From assembly GCF_000263195.1 (NCBI RefSeq), contig NC_018748.1:1178001-1242000 (forward strand): a DNA stretch of 64,000 nucleotides, given 5' to 3'. This DNA is from Emticicia oligotrophica DSM 17448. Lineage in GTDB: Bacteria > Bacteroidota > Bacteroidia > Cytophagales > Spirosomataceae. Position 1 is the first letter of the stretch, and each line of letters starts with the position of its first letter. The notes beneath the pieces were generated by a model. That model was given only the letters and a program-made list of their open reading frames with translations. It had not been told where the DNA came from and ran no database searches. A program made the translations under genes and the position numbers. Below are positions 43,949 to 53,581 of this stretch, piece by piece.

Positions 43949-44569
43949 ATGAAACATATTTGGGTAATTTTTAAGTTAATTTTATTGATAGTTTTTGCAC
44001 TTCGACTACTCATTGCCAATCGCAAAGAAAAACAACCGAAGTTTCAACATGACCCTAAGCGTGGCCTATTCAACTTGTTTCACCAGCAAGTATTTTCTAA
44101 GAAAATTATGTTTCATTCAGAAGAATTGAGCAACGAACAACAGCTAAAGGAAATATTCAGAAAACAAATTCGTCCAAAAGAAGAAGCTTGGAAACAAGAC
44201 GGCAAACTATTCGATGATTTTTTTGCTACTTTAAGTTTAGAAGAGCGAATGGTTTATGTAGCCTATCTTTCAAATAAAAGCTTTCAGAAAGGTAGTATTT
44301 TCAATTTTCTATGGTACAAAACCGAATGGATTATTGCTTTTGGGCAAATGCTAAAACATCTAAAAGCGGATAACCTGTATTTCCTCTTTGAAGTCGTCGT
44401 CATCGAATCTTGCCATTTCGATATTGAAAGCATTTCGCAAGAAAACCAAGATTTCTTTCAACTCGAACTCCACCCCGACGGTAGCCAAGAACATGAGTCC
44501 GTGAAGCAATTTGACAAAGTATTCAGACCCGAAGAATTTTATGGGCTTGTACTTCAAAAAATTCAATAA
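43949..44569 (+). CDS. Hypothetical protein with one N-terminal membrane segment
   Basis: 206 residues, not recognised. The N-terminus IWVIFKLILLIVFALRLLIA is a membrane anchor or signal. The rest is soluble, with aromatic and charged helices (DDFFATLSLEERMVYVAYLSN, FNFLWYKTEWIIAFGQM) and an acidic stretch toward the end. It begins 26 bases after the DUF1501 stop on the same strand and may be co-transcribed. The charge pattern suggests a cytoplasmic or periplasmic helical domain; no catalytic motif is visible. Confidence 0.65.
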   Translation: MKHIWVIFKLILLIVFALRLLIANRKEKQPKFQHDPKRGLFNLFHQQVFSKKIMFHSEELSNEQQLKEIFRKQIRPKEEAWKQDGKLFDDFFATLSLEERMVYVAYLSNKSFQKGSIFNFLWYKTEWIIAFGQMLKHLKADNLYFLFEVVVIESCHFDIESISQENQDFFQLELHPDGSQEHESVKQFDKVFRPEEFYGLVLQKIQ

Positions 44570-44602
44570 CTAAGTATTCCCTTTAAAAATGGGGATGCTT
44601 AG
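44570..44602 (+). terminator. Stem-loop after the hypothetical gene
   Basis: CTAAGTATTCCC and GGGGATGCTTAG pair over 12 positions (two G-U pairs in RNA) with a 9-base A/T loop, directly after the stop codon. No T-run follows, so its role is unsure. Confidence 0.4.
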
Positions 44603-44730
44603 GAAACGAAAAAATGAAGGTTTTACGTCGAAATATTTCGTTAATTCTATCTTTTAAATACTATTACTAAAATATTTTCGTTACAAAAAGATTGTAAAGT
44701 TCTGACTACACAATTTAACTATTATTTATC

Positions 44731-47481
44731 ATGAATTTGCTTTTCCGCTCCAACCTCTTCAAATTGTGTTATTTTTTTCTTTTAAGCTCCAATCTCTTTG
44801 CCCAAACATTCAGTATAAAAGGTGTAGTTCGCGATGCCAAAACTTCTGAAATAGTACCTTTTGCCAATGTTTTTGTAGCTAATACTACCAAAGGAACGAG
44901 TTCAAACGAAAAAGGAGAATATACCCTTTCAAAAATCCCTTTTGGAACAGTCATCGTATCGGTTTCGATGGTGGGCTATGCTCCCGCTCGCCAAACCATT
45001 AGGATTGAAACCGAAGGAACAAAGGAAGTTGACTTTACCATTAATCCGATTGAACAAGAACTCAGTGAAGTAAAGGTTTCGGCCAATAGAGATAAAACTT
45101 GGGAAAAACAATTTCAACGTTTTTCGAAAAGTATTTTAGGAGATTCTCCTTTATCTAAGTTATGTAATATCAAAAATAATTACCTGATTGATTTCGAAGA
45201 CACTAAAGGGACATTAAAAGCCACCGCTAAACAGCCCATCGAAATTGAAAATCTTGCTTTAGGGTATAGAATGTTCTTTACACTAACTAACTTTATTTTA
45301 GCCAATGAAGAAATTCAATACCAAGGTTATGCTCGCTTTGAAGAACTCAAACCTGTAAGCGAAAAAGAGGCAAGCAAATGGAAACAAAACCGGTTAATGG
45401 CTTTTGAAGGTTCTGACCGGCACTTATTTTGGGCTTTGGCTCAAAGAAAACTAAAAACTGAAGGCTATGAAGCATTTGTCGATGCTGCAGGTTTCAATCC
45501 AGCCAACCGAACCGCCAATTTTTATGGCCAATTAGGGAAAAGTATTCTAGCTTACCCCCTCGATTCGATTGTTAGAAAAGGTAAAATAGCTACTGAATAT
45601 CGAATTAGATTTCCAAAACGTATCGAACTCCATTTTGCTAGTCCTTATTATAATGGTCAGTTTTACCGTGATGATACCCGTATGATTTCGTGGATTGAAA
45701 GTTTAAAAGATTTAGATTTTAACGACCGAGGCATCATCCAAAACCCCAAAGATTTGGTTATTTCTGGTTTTATGAGTAGTAAGCGTTTGGCAGAAATGCT
45801 TCCGCTTGATTATTTGCCTAATGAAAATGTCGAGCGAGAAATTCCTAAAGAAAAAATCAATGTTTCTCTCGACTCCACCACCCAACGAAGTATTTGGCGT
45901 TTGCAAGAACGCGTACAGCTTATCAGTAATAAAGCCTATTATCATCCAAACGAAAATCTTTGGTTTGCGGGAAGAATGCACTACGCAGATGCCACAATGA
46001 GCGACTCTATCAGTAAAGTGGTTTATGTAGAATGGATTAGCCCACAAAATGAATTAATTGCTCGACAAAAACACCACGTCGACTCCCTGCAATTTAAAGG
46101 AATGATAGCTTTACCCAATGACCTTGCTTTAGGAAATTATCGGATTCGTGCTTATACCCAATGGATGCGTAATTTTGGAGATAGCTGTTTCTATGAGCAA
46201 ATTATACCGATTATTTCGCCTAGACAATATGTAGTTTCTGCCCAAAACTTCCCACCTAAAACGTATTTTAAGATAACGACCGATAAAAAGGCCTATCAAA
46301 AACGTGAAAAAATCAATGTAAAAATTGAAGGAATTGAAAGTAAAAATTTTTGTATCTCAGTTACCGACACCATGGCTGTTCGTTCGTGTAATACTTTAGT
46401 AAGTTCTAATAGTAGTTTTTTGCCAGCCACCTCATTCAAAACGATTCCAGAGTTTAAATTTTTAGCAGAAACAGGGCTTAAACTTTCAGGTAAGGTACTT
46501 GATAAAAATAACAAGCCTACACTGGCAAATATTATTTTTTACTTCGGTCAAAATCAATATCCACTAACAACACAAACTGATGCCGAAGGACATTTTTCTG
46601 TTTCGGGTATTCAGTTAAGCGATACTACTGATATTAGCTATCAAGCCACCGATTTGAAAGGTAAACTCCTTGAGAAAGTACTCTTTGACGTAGAGGATTT
46701 CCCTACTATCAAGCCCTCAAATATAAAGCTCAATTTCATAGTAAAAGACTTACCCTCAGCGGTTTTAATTGAAAATAATATTGATATTCCCAAAGATGCA
46801 ATTGCATTAGAGGAAGTGAGTGTAACCACCAAACGTACTGAAAAACAGTTTGTAAGTAAACCACTCTACGGAAACCCCGACTTCACTGTATTTTCAAAGG
46901 AAATAAGTCCCGCATTATCTGGCATGAATCCCGTTTTGGCACTACAGGGTAAAGTACCGGGCTTACAAGTAGTACTAGCAGCCGATGGCATAATTAGAGT
47001 ACGCATGCGTGCTGGACAAAACTCTATTGAAGGTGATTCTGCTCCGCTCTACTTAATTGATGGTTTTCCAGTAGAAAATGTTAATTCATTAATGAATGTT
47101 AGTATGGATAACATTGACCGCATCGAGGTATTAAAAACCGCCCGTGCCATGTTTGGTTCTAGGGGTGCCAACGGTGTTATTGCGATTTATACTAAATCAT
47201 CAGTTGTAAAGCCTTCCGAGAGAAATAATAATGGTTTAAAATCAAGTACCAAAATGCTGAGCATTGTAGGATATAAATCTTATAAACCATTTTTTAGTCC
47301 AAATTATAGTTCAGCACAAGCTAAAGAATCTAACAAATTTGATATTCGAACGACCATTTTTTGGCTTCCGAATCTTACGAGCAACACCTTCTCTTTTTAT
47401 GCGGCCGATAATGCTGGGGTTTACAGAATTTTAGCAAAAAATGGCGAAGAAATTGCCGAAACCTATGTAGAAATCAGATAA
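44731..47481 (+). CDS. Carboxypeptidase-regulatory / TonB-plug domain protein without beta-barrel
   Basis: 916 residues. After a signal peptide, residues about 25-110 are a carboxypeptidase-regulatory-like domain (FSIKGVVRDAKTSEIVPFANVFV, STKGEY-type turn as SNEKGEYTL, MVGYAPARQTI). A long central part contains macroglobulin-like beta segments (KVVYVEWISPQNELIARQ, LALGNYRIRAYTQWMRN) and a second carboxypeptidase-like domain near 590. Near residues 730-830 there is a plug domain (NPVLALQGKVPGLQVV, PLYLIDGFPVENVNSL, IDRIEVLKTARAMFGSRGANGVIAIYTK). No barrel of 500-700 residues follows, only about 80 residues. It is probably an outer-membrane-associated periplasmic protein. Single-gene unit with strong terminator. 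Confidence 0.78.
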   Translation: MNLLFRSNLFKLCYFFLLSSNLFAQTFSIKGVVRDAKTSEIVPFANVFVANTTKGTSSNEKGEYTLSKIPFGTVIVSVSMVGYAPARQTIRIETEGTKEVDFTINPIEQELSEVKVSANRDKTWEKQFQRFSKSILGDSPLSKLCNIKNNYLIDFEDTKGTLKATAKQPIEIENLALGYRMFFTLTNFILANEEIQYQGYARFEELKPVSEKEASKWKQNRLMAFEGSDRHLFWALAQRKLKTEGYEAFVDAAGFNPANRTANFYGQLGKSILAYPLDSIVRKGKIATEYRIRFPKRIELHFASPYYNGQFYRDDTRMISWIESLKDLDFNDRGIIQNPKDLVISGFMSSKRLAEMLPLDYLPNENVEREIPKEKINVSLDSTTQRSIWRLQERVQLISNKAYYHPNENLWFAGRMHYADATMSDSISKVVYVEWISPQNELIARQKHHVDSLQFKGMIALPNDLALGNYRIRAYTQWMRNFGDSCFYEQIIPIISPRQYVVSAQNFPPKTYFKITTDKKAYQKREKINVKIEGIESKNFCISVTDTMAVRSCNTLVSSNSSFLPATSFKTIPEFKFLAETGLKLSGKVLDKNNKPTLANIIFYFGQNQYPLTTQTDAEGHFSVSGIQLSDTTDISYQATDLKGKLLEKVLFDVEDFPTIKPSNIKLNFIVKDLPSAVLIENNIDIPKDAIALEEVSVTTKRTEKQFVSKPLYGNPDFTVFSKEISPALSGMNPVLALQGKVPGLQVVLAADGIIRVRMRAGQNSIEGDSAPLYLIDGFPVENVNSLMNVSMDNIDRIEVLKTARAMFGSRGANGVIAIYTKSSVVKPSERNNNGLKSSTKMLSIVGYKSYKPFFSPNYSSAQAKESNKFDIRTTIFWLPNLTSNTFSFYAADNAGVYRILAKNGEEIAETYVEIR

Positions 47482-47489
47482 TTCAAATA

Positions 47490-47516
47490 AAAAACCACCC
47501 TTTGGGGGTGGTTTTT
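47490..47516. terminator. Bidirectional terminator plug protein / nrdA
   Basis: AAAAACCACCC and GGGTGGTTTTT are perfect 11-bp arms with a 5-base loop and A/T runs on both sides, between convergent genes. Confidence 0.85.
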
Positions 47517-47558
47517 ATAGATTATATTAAGAAAAAGCATAGTCAAGTCGGAATCCTA

Positions 47559-50030
47559 TTATGAGCCACACATTTCGCAACCTTCTGGGTCATCAAGCGA
47601 GCATTGCATTGCTGCGTACTGATATTCTGCTTCACTTGAAAAAGTTGCTGCTGCAGTTGCTTTAGCAGTTTGTTCTTCAGCATATTTTACATAGTCTAAA
47701 GGTTTTTCTGATACCGCCGATGTTGCAGGTACAACCTCAGCAATTGCTTGGCGGTCAACTGTAAATTTCACTGCATCAGAAGCTGCTTTCGTACGTAGGT
47801 AATACATACCTGTTTTCAAGCCCGCTTTCCATGCGTAGAAATGCATCGAAGTAAGTTTTCCGAAATTGGCATTTTCCATAAAGATATTAAGCGACTGACT
47901 TTGGCAAATGAATGCTCCACGGTCGGCTGCCATATCAATAATGGTTTTTTGTTTGATTTCCCACGCTGTGCGGTACAAATCTTTCAGGTTTTGTGGAATC
48001 TCTGCAATTCCTTGTACTGAACCATTAGCGGCAATTAGTTTGTTTTTCATGGTATCGTTCCACAAACCAATTTTCACTAAATCTTTCAGTAAATGTTTGT
48101 TTACAACTACAAACTCACCAGAAAGTACACGACGTGTGTAAATATTTGATGTATATGGCTCAAAACACTCGTTGTTACCCAAAATTTGGCTCGTTGAGGC
48201 CGTCGGCATTGGAGCAACTAATAAAGAGTTTCTTACGCCATGTGTTTTTACTTTTTCACGTAATTCTTCCCAATTCCAGCGACCAGAATCTGGAGATACG
48301 CCCCACATGTCAAATTGGAAAATACCTTGCGAAATTGGCGAGCCTTCCCATGTTGAATAAGGGCCATCGGCCATAGCCATTTCCATTGAAGATTCCATGG
48401 CCGCAAAGTAGATTGTTTCGAAGATTTCTTTATTTAATCTACGAGCTTCATCAGACTCAAACGGCATTCTCAAGGTAATAAAAGTATCGGCCAAACCTTG
48501 AACCCCCAAACCAATCGGGCGGTGACGCAGGTTACTACGCTCAGCCTCTATTACTGGGTAATAGTTTACATCAATTACTTTATTAAGGTTTTTAGTAATC
48601 ACCTTCGTTACTTCATAAAGTTTTTCGTGATCAAACTTCATGAAACCAGTTTTCTCATCCTTAACAATGTATTTGGGTAGAGCAATCGAAGCTAAATTAC
48701 AAACCGCAACCTCATCAGGAGCCGTATATTCAATAATCTCCGTACAAAGATTCGAAGATTTGATAGTCCCTAAGTTCTTCTGATTTGATTTCTTATTGGC
48801 TGCATCTTTATAGAGCATGTATGGTGTGCCTGTCTCAATTTGAGACTCCATAATAGCAAACCATAAATCTTGTGCTTTAATAGTTTTGCGAGCTTTCCCC
48901 TCTAATTCATATTTTTCGTAAAGCTTCTCAAACTCTTCTCCGTAGCAGTCAGATAAACCTGGAGCTTCATTCGGGCAGAATAACGACCAAGTGTCATTAG
49001 CTTCTACGCGTTTCATGAATAAATCAGAAATCCAAAGTGCATAGAATAAATCTCTGGCACGAAGTTCTTCTTTACCGTGGTTTTTTCTCAAATCTAAGAA
49101 TTCAAAGATATCGGCATGCCAAGGCTCAATGTAGATAGCAAAAGAACCTTTTCTTTTACCACCACCTTGGTCAACGTAGCGAGCAGTATCGTTGAACACA
49201 CGTAGCATCGGCACGATACCATTTGAAGTGCCATTAGTACCTTTAATGTATGAACCAGTAGCACGTACATTATGGATGGCTAAGCCAATTCCACCAGCTG
49301 ACTGTGAAATTTTTGCTGTTTGCCCAAGTGTATCGTAAATACCAGTGATACTATCTTCTTTAATCGTCAATAAGAAACATGATGAAAGTTGTGGTTTCGG
49401 CGTACCAGCATTGAACAATGTTGGGGTTGCGTGTGTAAACCAACGCTCCGACAATAATTCATAAGTTTCCAGTACACGGTCAATGTCTTCGCCATGAATA
49501 CCTACTGCTACACGCATAAGCATGTGCTGTGGACGCTCAACAATTTTTCCGTTTACTTTTAATAGATAAGATTTTTCAAGGGTTTTATAACCAAAATAAT
49601 CATAACCAAAATCTCGGTCATAGATAATTGCAGAATCAAGCAAAGCGGCATGTTTCTGAATTACTTTCCATGTGTCTTTGGCGATTAAAGAGGCATTTTG
49701 GCCAGTTTTCGGGTCGATGTATTGATACAACATTTTCATTGTACCCGAAAATGACTTAAGAGTGTTCTTATGGAGGTTAGAAATAGCAATCCTTGCCGCT
49801 AAAATAGCGTAATCAGGGTGCTTGGTTGTCATCGAAGCAGCCGTTTCAGCAGCTAAACTATCTAACTCTGATGTAGAAACACCATCGTAGATACCTGCTA
49901 CTACTTTCATGGCAACCTCAACGGGTTGGACAAATGCTGGCTCTAAGCCATAACAAAGTCGCTCAATACGAGCAGTGATTTTGTCGAACTTTACCGACTC
50001 GCGGCGTCCGTCTCTTTTAATTACAAACAT
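47559..50030 (-). CDS. nrdA: Ribonucleoside-diphosphate reductase alpha subunit (class I)
   Basis: 823 residues from the ATG at 50030; the longer frame to 50087 adds 19 unconserved residues. An ATP-cone at about 1-95 ([17 protein letters not shown]) allows allosteric control. The catalytic barrel shows [42 protein letters not shown] (catalytic N, C, E) and [19 protein letters not shown]. The C-terminal thiols are in EGCEMCGS. The enzyme makes deoxyribonucleotides with a separate radical subunit, which is not in the window. Upstream lies a 508-base AT-rich region with two perfect DnaA boxes, suggesting cell-cycle control. Confidence 0.95.
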   Translation of the reverse strand: MFVIKRDGRRESVKFDKITARIERLCYGLEPAFVQPVEVAMKVVAGIYDGVSTSELDSLAAETAASMTTKHPDYAILAARIAISNLHKNTLKSFSGTMKMLYQYIDPKTGQNASLIAKDTWKVIQKHAALLDSAIIYDRDFGYDYFGYKTLEKSYLLKVNGKIVERPQHMLMRVAVGIHGEDIDRVLETYELLSERWFTHATPTLFNAGTPKPQLSSCFLLTIKEDSITGIYDTLGQTAKISQSAGGIGLAIHNVRATGSYIKGTNGTSNGIVPMLRVFNDTARYVDQGGGKRKGSFAIYIEPWHADIFEFLDLRKNHGKEELRARDLFYALWISDLFMKRVEANDTWSLFCPNEAPGLSDCYGEEFEKLYEKYELEGKARKTIKAQDLWFAIMESQIETGTPYMLYKDAANKKSNQKNLGTIKSSNLCTEIIEYTAPDEVAVCNLASIALPKYIVKDEKTGFMKFDHEKLYEVTKVITKNLNKVIDVNYYPVIEAERSNLRHRPIGLGVQGLADTFITLRMPFESDEARRLNKEIFETIYFAAMESSMEMAMADGPYSTWEGSPISQGIFQFDMWGVSPDSGRWNWEELREKVKTHGVRNSLLVAPMPTASTSQILGNNECFEPYTSNIYTRRVLSGEFVVVNKHLLKDLVKIGLWNDTMKNKLIAANGSVQGIAEIPQNLKDLYRTAWEIKQKTIIDMAADRGAFICQSQSLNIFMENANFGKLTSMHFYAWKAGLKTGMYYLRTKAASDAVKFTVDRQAIAEVVPATSAVSEKPLDYVKYAEEQTAKATAAATFSSEAEYQYAAMQCSLDDPEGCEMCGS

Positions 50031-50080
50031 AGGCAGCCTTTTTAAAAGTGTTTTATGGGATTCACAACAATGTCTTAAGC

Positions 50081-50163
50081 AAACCAAAAAAATGGTTTAA
50101 TAAAGGAATCTTAGCTTTAAAACTAATTATATTATTTACGTAATTTATGTGACTGCTAGTCAC
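50081..50163 (-). promoter_or_regulatory. Palindromes in the nrdA upstream region
   Basis: GTGACT-GCT-AGTCAC at 50149-50163 is a perfect 6-bp inverted repeat, 119 bases before the ATG; AAACCA/TGGTTT lies at about 50081-50094. No match to the known NrdR box was seen. Either could be a regulator site. Confidence 0.35.
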
Positions 50164-50389
50164 TTTTTGGATTCACTAAAAAAAATTATAAAGCAGTCTA
50201 TGTAAGGTCAAATTTACTACATACTGTAAGTAAGTAACAGATGTAAAATTAGTAAAATATCAAGGCATATAAAAATCCAAAAACTATACCTATTGACCGA
50301 TAATTAAAAAGTGTAATATTAAGAGAATATTAAGAACTAATAATCAGTTAGTTACTTAACAGTGAGATAGGAAAAGTCTAATAAAAAAG
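50164..50389. other. AT-rich non-coding DNA between the nrdA palindrome and DnaA box 1
   Basis: No reading frame or RNA gene recognised. Highly AT-rich with GTAAGTAAGTAACAG-type and GTTAGTTACTTAACAG words. Confidence 0.35.
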
Positions 50390-50398
50390 TTATCCACA
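50390..50398 (+). promoter_or_regulatory. DnaA box 1 upstream of nrdA
   Basis: TTATCCACA, the strict consensus DnaA box, in an AT-rich non-coding region. It is part of the exact repeat AAAAAGTTATCCACATT shared with the box at 50515. Confidence 0.6.
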
Positions 50399-50514
50399 TT
50401 AAATAAACTATTTTTGCTTCTCCAATTAGAGTCTTTTAAGTTGCAGTTTGTGGCTATTTTCATTGACAAATGTAAATATTTTATTTTCAGAAAAAAAAGA
50501 AAATTCTGAAAAAG

Positions 50515-50523
50515 TTATCCACA
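50515..50523 (+). promoter_or_regulatory. DnaA box 2 upstream of nrdA
   Basis: A second TTATCCACA in the same orientation, 125 bases from the first and just beyond the thiamine pyrophosphokinase stop. Confidence 0.6.
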
Positions 50524-50538
50524 TTGAAAATTGAATTA

Positions 50539-51210
50539 TTAGTCATGGCACTCCATTAGTAAGAGGTCTCCTGATTTGTACGAAACTCTAACAATTCCAT
50601 CAGCCGCAACTTCATTACTATTTCCCGAACGATAACCCAATATAAGTTCCTCATTATCAATATTATAAACAAGATTTTCGGTTATAATTCCAGTAGCAGA
50701 ACCAATAGGAATAAGTGAGATTTGTGTACCTTTCGCATACCACTTTTCAAAGCTTGCAGGAAAGGGCAGCAAAGGGTAGATAACTGAGAAATCATCTATC
50801 ATAACAATCGAAAGTTTACTTTTGTAACGAACGATATTAGTCATGTTCGTAATGGCATGGTCAGCTCTTCGACCCGTTGCCCAAACCACATTTGCCGCAG
50901 GAAAACCTCTATTAATTAAAAAATCGAAAGCTTTTTCAAGGTCTGTTTTATCTTGGTCTGGCGTGTAAACAATCTCAATCGGGTATTGGCTTTGTTCAAT
51001 TTCTTGTAAATTTATATCTCTATCAAAATCGCCTAAAAGCACATCGACTTTGATTCCAAGAGAAATGACACGGTGAATGGCATTATCAAGCACAACTACA
51101 AATGGACTCCATTCTAATAGCTGCCCAAGTAATTCTACACTACAACTTTCGCCATTGGCAATAATAAGAGCCGGTTCCTGTTTTTCACGTACGATATGAT
51201 GAGACGACAT
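50539..51210 (-). CDS. Thiamine pyrophosphokinase
   Basis: 223 residues from the ATG at 51210 (TTG two codons upstream). The catalytic domain has LIIANGESCS, VDVLLGDFDRD (acidic metal ligands), TPDQDKTDLEKAFDFL and VVWATGRRADHAITN; the thiamine-binding beta domain follows (GTQISLIPIGSATGI, SGNSNEVAADGIVRVSYKSG). The enzyme transfers pyrophosphate from ATP to thiamine. The usual GGR-DH motif reads ATGRRADH here. It is the last gene of a three-gene set with a glycosyltransferase and a GDSL lipoprotein; no functional link is evident. Confidence 0.88.
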   Translation of the reverse strand: MSSHHIVREKQEPALIIANGESCSVELLGQLLEWSPFVVVLDNAIHRVISLGIKVDVLLGDFDRDINLQEIEQSQYPIEIVYTPDQDKTDLEKAFDFLINRGFPAANVVWATGRRADHAITNMTNIVRYKSKLSIVMIDDFSVIYPLLPFPASFEKWYAKGTQISLIPIGSATGIITENLVYNIDNEELILGYRSGNSNEVAADGIVRVSYKSGDLLLMECHD

Positions 51211-51250
51211 ACTCAAAGTTATTAAATTTCGACAAACATAATGGCAAAAA

Positions 51251-51997
51251 TTACTTCACAATCCATTGAAATAATTTTGAAATAGGCTTCGCATAAAGTG
51301 TGTACCAACGAGGCACAAGACCATTCTCAGCCCATGCTCGACGGTCTTCTTTATTGGCTCTAATTCTGTTTTTAAGAGAAGCATTACTTGTACCGCCTGT
51401 ACGCATTTTCATGAGTACTTCGGGAATATAAAAAGAAGAGAGTTTATGCTTATAAAGCATTCGAAGCATCAGTTCGTAATCTCCTGCACTACGATACGAG
51501 ATATTATAAAACCCATATTTATCATAGGCTGCTTTAGTCAAGAAAAAGGCAGTATGTGGGGGCATCCAGCCATTCAAAAAGCGTTTACGATTATATGAGC
51601 CTGATATCCAGTTACGGACAATTTTATTCGTATCTGCAAAATCTACGTAATATAAGTCTCCATAAACCGAATCTGCTTTTGATTCTTTGAAAGCTTTTGC
51701 AACTTTACTAATCACCTGATTATTAGGGTAAAAATCATCCGAACCCATTACGCCTATCGCATAGCCAGTAGCCATTTTTACGCCCTTATTCATGGCATCA
51801 TAAATACCATTATCTTTTTCTGAAACCCACTTAATTTTATCTCCGTAGGATTTCAAAATCTCAACAGTACCATCTTTTGAGCCTCCGTCAACAATTATGT
51901 ATTCGATTGATGGATAGTCTTGTGCCAGTACGCTATCAATGGTATCTTTAATGGTGGCAGCTGAATTAAACGCAACAGTGATGATTGAGATTTTCAT
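51251..51997 (-). CDS. Family 2 glycosyltransferase
   Basis: 248 residues, a GT-A fold. SIITVAFNSAATIKDTIDSVL is the start (shown within limits: ITVAFNSAATI), YIIVDGGSKDGT gives the nucleotide-binding D, ISEKDNGIYDAMNKGV-type motif reads VSEKDNGIYDAMNKG, and GVMGSDDFYP holds the DXD-like acidic pair. The class with NGIYDAMNKG transfers sugars in cell-surface polysaccharide synthesis. It has no membrane segment. It lies between the thiamine pyrophosphokinase (40 bases) and the GDSL gene (45 bases), same strand. Sugar donor and acceptor are unknown. Confidence 0.88.
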   Translation of the reverse strand: MKISIITVAFNSAATIKDTIDSVLAQDYPSIEYIIVDGGSKDGTVEILKSYGDKIKWVSEKDNGIYDAMNKGVKMATGYAIGVMGSDDFYPNNQVISKVAKAFKESKADSVYGDLYYVDFADTNKIVRNWISGSYNRKRFLNGWMPPHTAFFLTKAAYDKYGFYNISYRSAGDYELMLRMLYKHKLSSFYIPEVLMKMRTGGTSNASLKNRIRANKEDRRAWAENGLVPRWYTLYAKPISKLFQWIVK

Positions 51998-52042
51998 TAT
52001 TATGGGCTTCGCTAAAGAGTAAGCCTTAGTGAAGTAAAGCTA

Positions 52043-53314
52043 TCATTTGATTTTTAAACCTTCAAATTTACTAACATCAAGCGTAGGAATTGTGGTTTTG
52101 AGCGAATTTTTATAATTTTCGTTGATAACCTTGATAATTTCGTTGGCAATGACAGCCGAGCCTCTTGGTGTTGGATTGATACCATCAAGACTAAAAAAAC
52201 CTCCAGTTAGCGGAGAACTTTCAAATGTCAAGCCATTGACGGTATAAGTTTTGTTTTTGATTTTCGTATATAAGCTATTCAAATCAAAAAGTGTAATTGA
52301 CCGCTTTTCTGCCTCAAATTTTAGAATTCCATTAAAATCATTCTGACGTGCAGCAATAATATTTATTTCATCTTTATCTAACACTTCCTCGTTACTTAGC
52401 GGATATGCCGCCGTGAAGCCTTTTTTCTGACCTACGGCATTTACTTTTCCTACATTCGGAATGGCATCTATTAAGATTTTATCATTGGCTGTGGCCGCTC
52501 TAATAACCCCATTACCCGCAGTAATATATATTTCTGTTACCCCTAAATTTTTAGATAATTCAGCAAACGAGTAAAAGTTGAAATAGGGTAAATCAAGAAT
52601 ATTTGGAAGATTGGTTAGAATACCTGGAGCCTTATTAACAACCAAAGCATCGAGCAATTTTTGAATATTGATAGCAAAAGACGAGGTTTCTGTCATGGCA
52701 ATTTTACCACCCGAAACCGCATAAACTAACAAATCTTGCTCACCCAAACTCAGCGTAAAAAAACTTGGGCTACTTTCTTTAACGAAATCAGTATAAGATA
52801 GTTCTTCCTTACTCACTGGTAAAATTCGCTCAAAAAATGGGTTAAATCCTTGAGTTTTGGCATTTCCTAAACCAGCTTTGTTGATATCAGCTACACGCAA
52901 ACCTACAACCCCATAATTATTATTAATACTTGCATATTTACTTAAAACAAATGGAGAAGTGCTTACCACACCTAACTTATCTGTAACTTTATTAAATACA
53001 GGAGCGATGTTACTCAATGTTGTAGTTAAATAACCTGTTCCGTTTTCTTGACCTGCAGGAAAAAGAGCTTGCTCAAACTTTACTCCAGCTTGTTGAGCAA
53101 TTAGATTAGGAAAAGCGGTGAGTTGTCCTTCACGATATAAGCCGCCATTGGTATAACCAGCTGTGAGCGAACCACCAACAGCTATATACTTAGAGAAAAT
53201 AGCATCTCCATTACTCGCTAAAATAGGACTGGTATCTTCTGTTTGGGTTTCGCAGCTACTAATTAATGCTAAACCAGTAAAAGCAACAGCAAGTATTCTT
53301 AGAAAGGGTTTCAT
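52043..53314 (-). CDS. SGNH/GDSL-like hydrolase lipoprotein
   Basis: 423 residues. Lipoprotein signal MKPFLRILAVAFTGLALISSC. The catalytic block is YIAVGGSLTAGYTNGGLY, where GGSLTAG corresponds to GDSL with the nucleophile serine; FTLSLGEQDLLVYAVSGG resembles the GxND block, with E in place of N, and the end GFFSLDGINPTPRGSAVIAN carries the D and H of block V. By family it is an esterase or lipase on the cell surface. The substitutions in the blocks make the substrate uncertain. First gene of the operon with its own promoter element. Confidence 0.8.
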   Translation of the reverse strand: MKPFLRILAVAFTGLALISSCETQTEDTSPILASNGDAIFSKYIAVGGSLTAGYTNGGLYREGQLTAFPNLIAQQAGVKFEQALFPAGQENGTGYLTTTLSNIAPVFNKVTDKLGVVSTSPFVLSKYASINNNYGVVGLRVADINKAGLGNAKTQGFNPFFERILPVSKEELSYTDFVKESSPSFFTLSLGEQDLLVYAVSGGKIAMTETSSFAINIQKLLDALVVNKAPGILTNLPNILDLPYFNFYSFAELSKNLGVTEIYITAGNGVIRAATANDKILIDAIPNVGKVNAVGQKKGFTAAYPLSNEEVLDKDEINIIAARQNDFNGILKFEAEKRSITLFDLNSLYTKIKNKTYTVNGLTFESSPLTGGFFSLDGINPTPRGSAVIANEIIKVINENYKNSLKTTIPTLDVSKFEGLKIK

Positions 53315-53356
53315 CGTGGCGTGTATTTTTCTGTTAATAGGTCAATATTGTACTTT

Positions 53357-53364
53357 CAAAAATA
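53357..53364 (-). promoter_or_regulatory. -7 element for the GDSL operon
   Basis: TATTTTTG on the - strand matches TAnnTTTG exactly and lies 43 bases ahead of the ATG. The -33 region has only TTT. Confidence 0.4.
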
Positions 53365-53455
53365 ATGATTGAACTTCATGCTAAAAAGTTGTAAGGTCAA
53401 TAAAGTTTTACGCAATTATAAAAATACCATCGCAATAAAAATGATGGCATGCAGA

Positions 53456-53524
53456 TAACGCTAATTTCTAAAAAACTGCTGATTTTCGCCTAAAATATAA
53501 TAAAATCTGCGAAAATTAGCGTTA
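53456..53524. repeat. Inverted repeat with TTAGCG/CGCTAA arms
   Basis: TAACGCTAATTT (53456-53467) and AAATTAGCGTTA (53513-53524) are perfect 12-bp complements enclosing 45 bases with GCTGATTTTCGCC and AAAATCTGCG. The words CTGCGAAAATTAGCGTT and ATCTGCGGATT recall repetitive palindromes seen in Bacteroidota intergenic regions. Confidence 0.5.
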
Positions 53525-53581
53525 ATAAATCTGTACTATCTGCGGATTAAAAATTTGTAACAATATCATAATTCTGAAGTT

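Noticed and set aside
45712-46047. Opposite-strand 111-codon frame inside the plug protein gene
   Set aside because: Shadow of a well-supported coding frame with no recognisable domain.
50031-50538. Replication origin
   Set aside because: Only two DnaA boxes were found and no skew could be computed; kept as DnaA boxes near nrdA, not called an origin.
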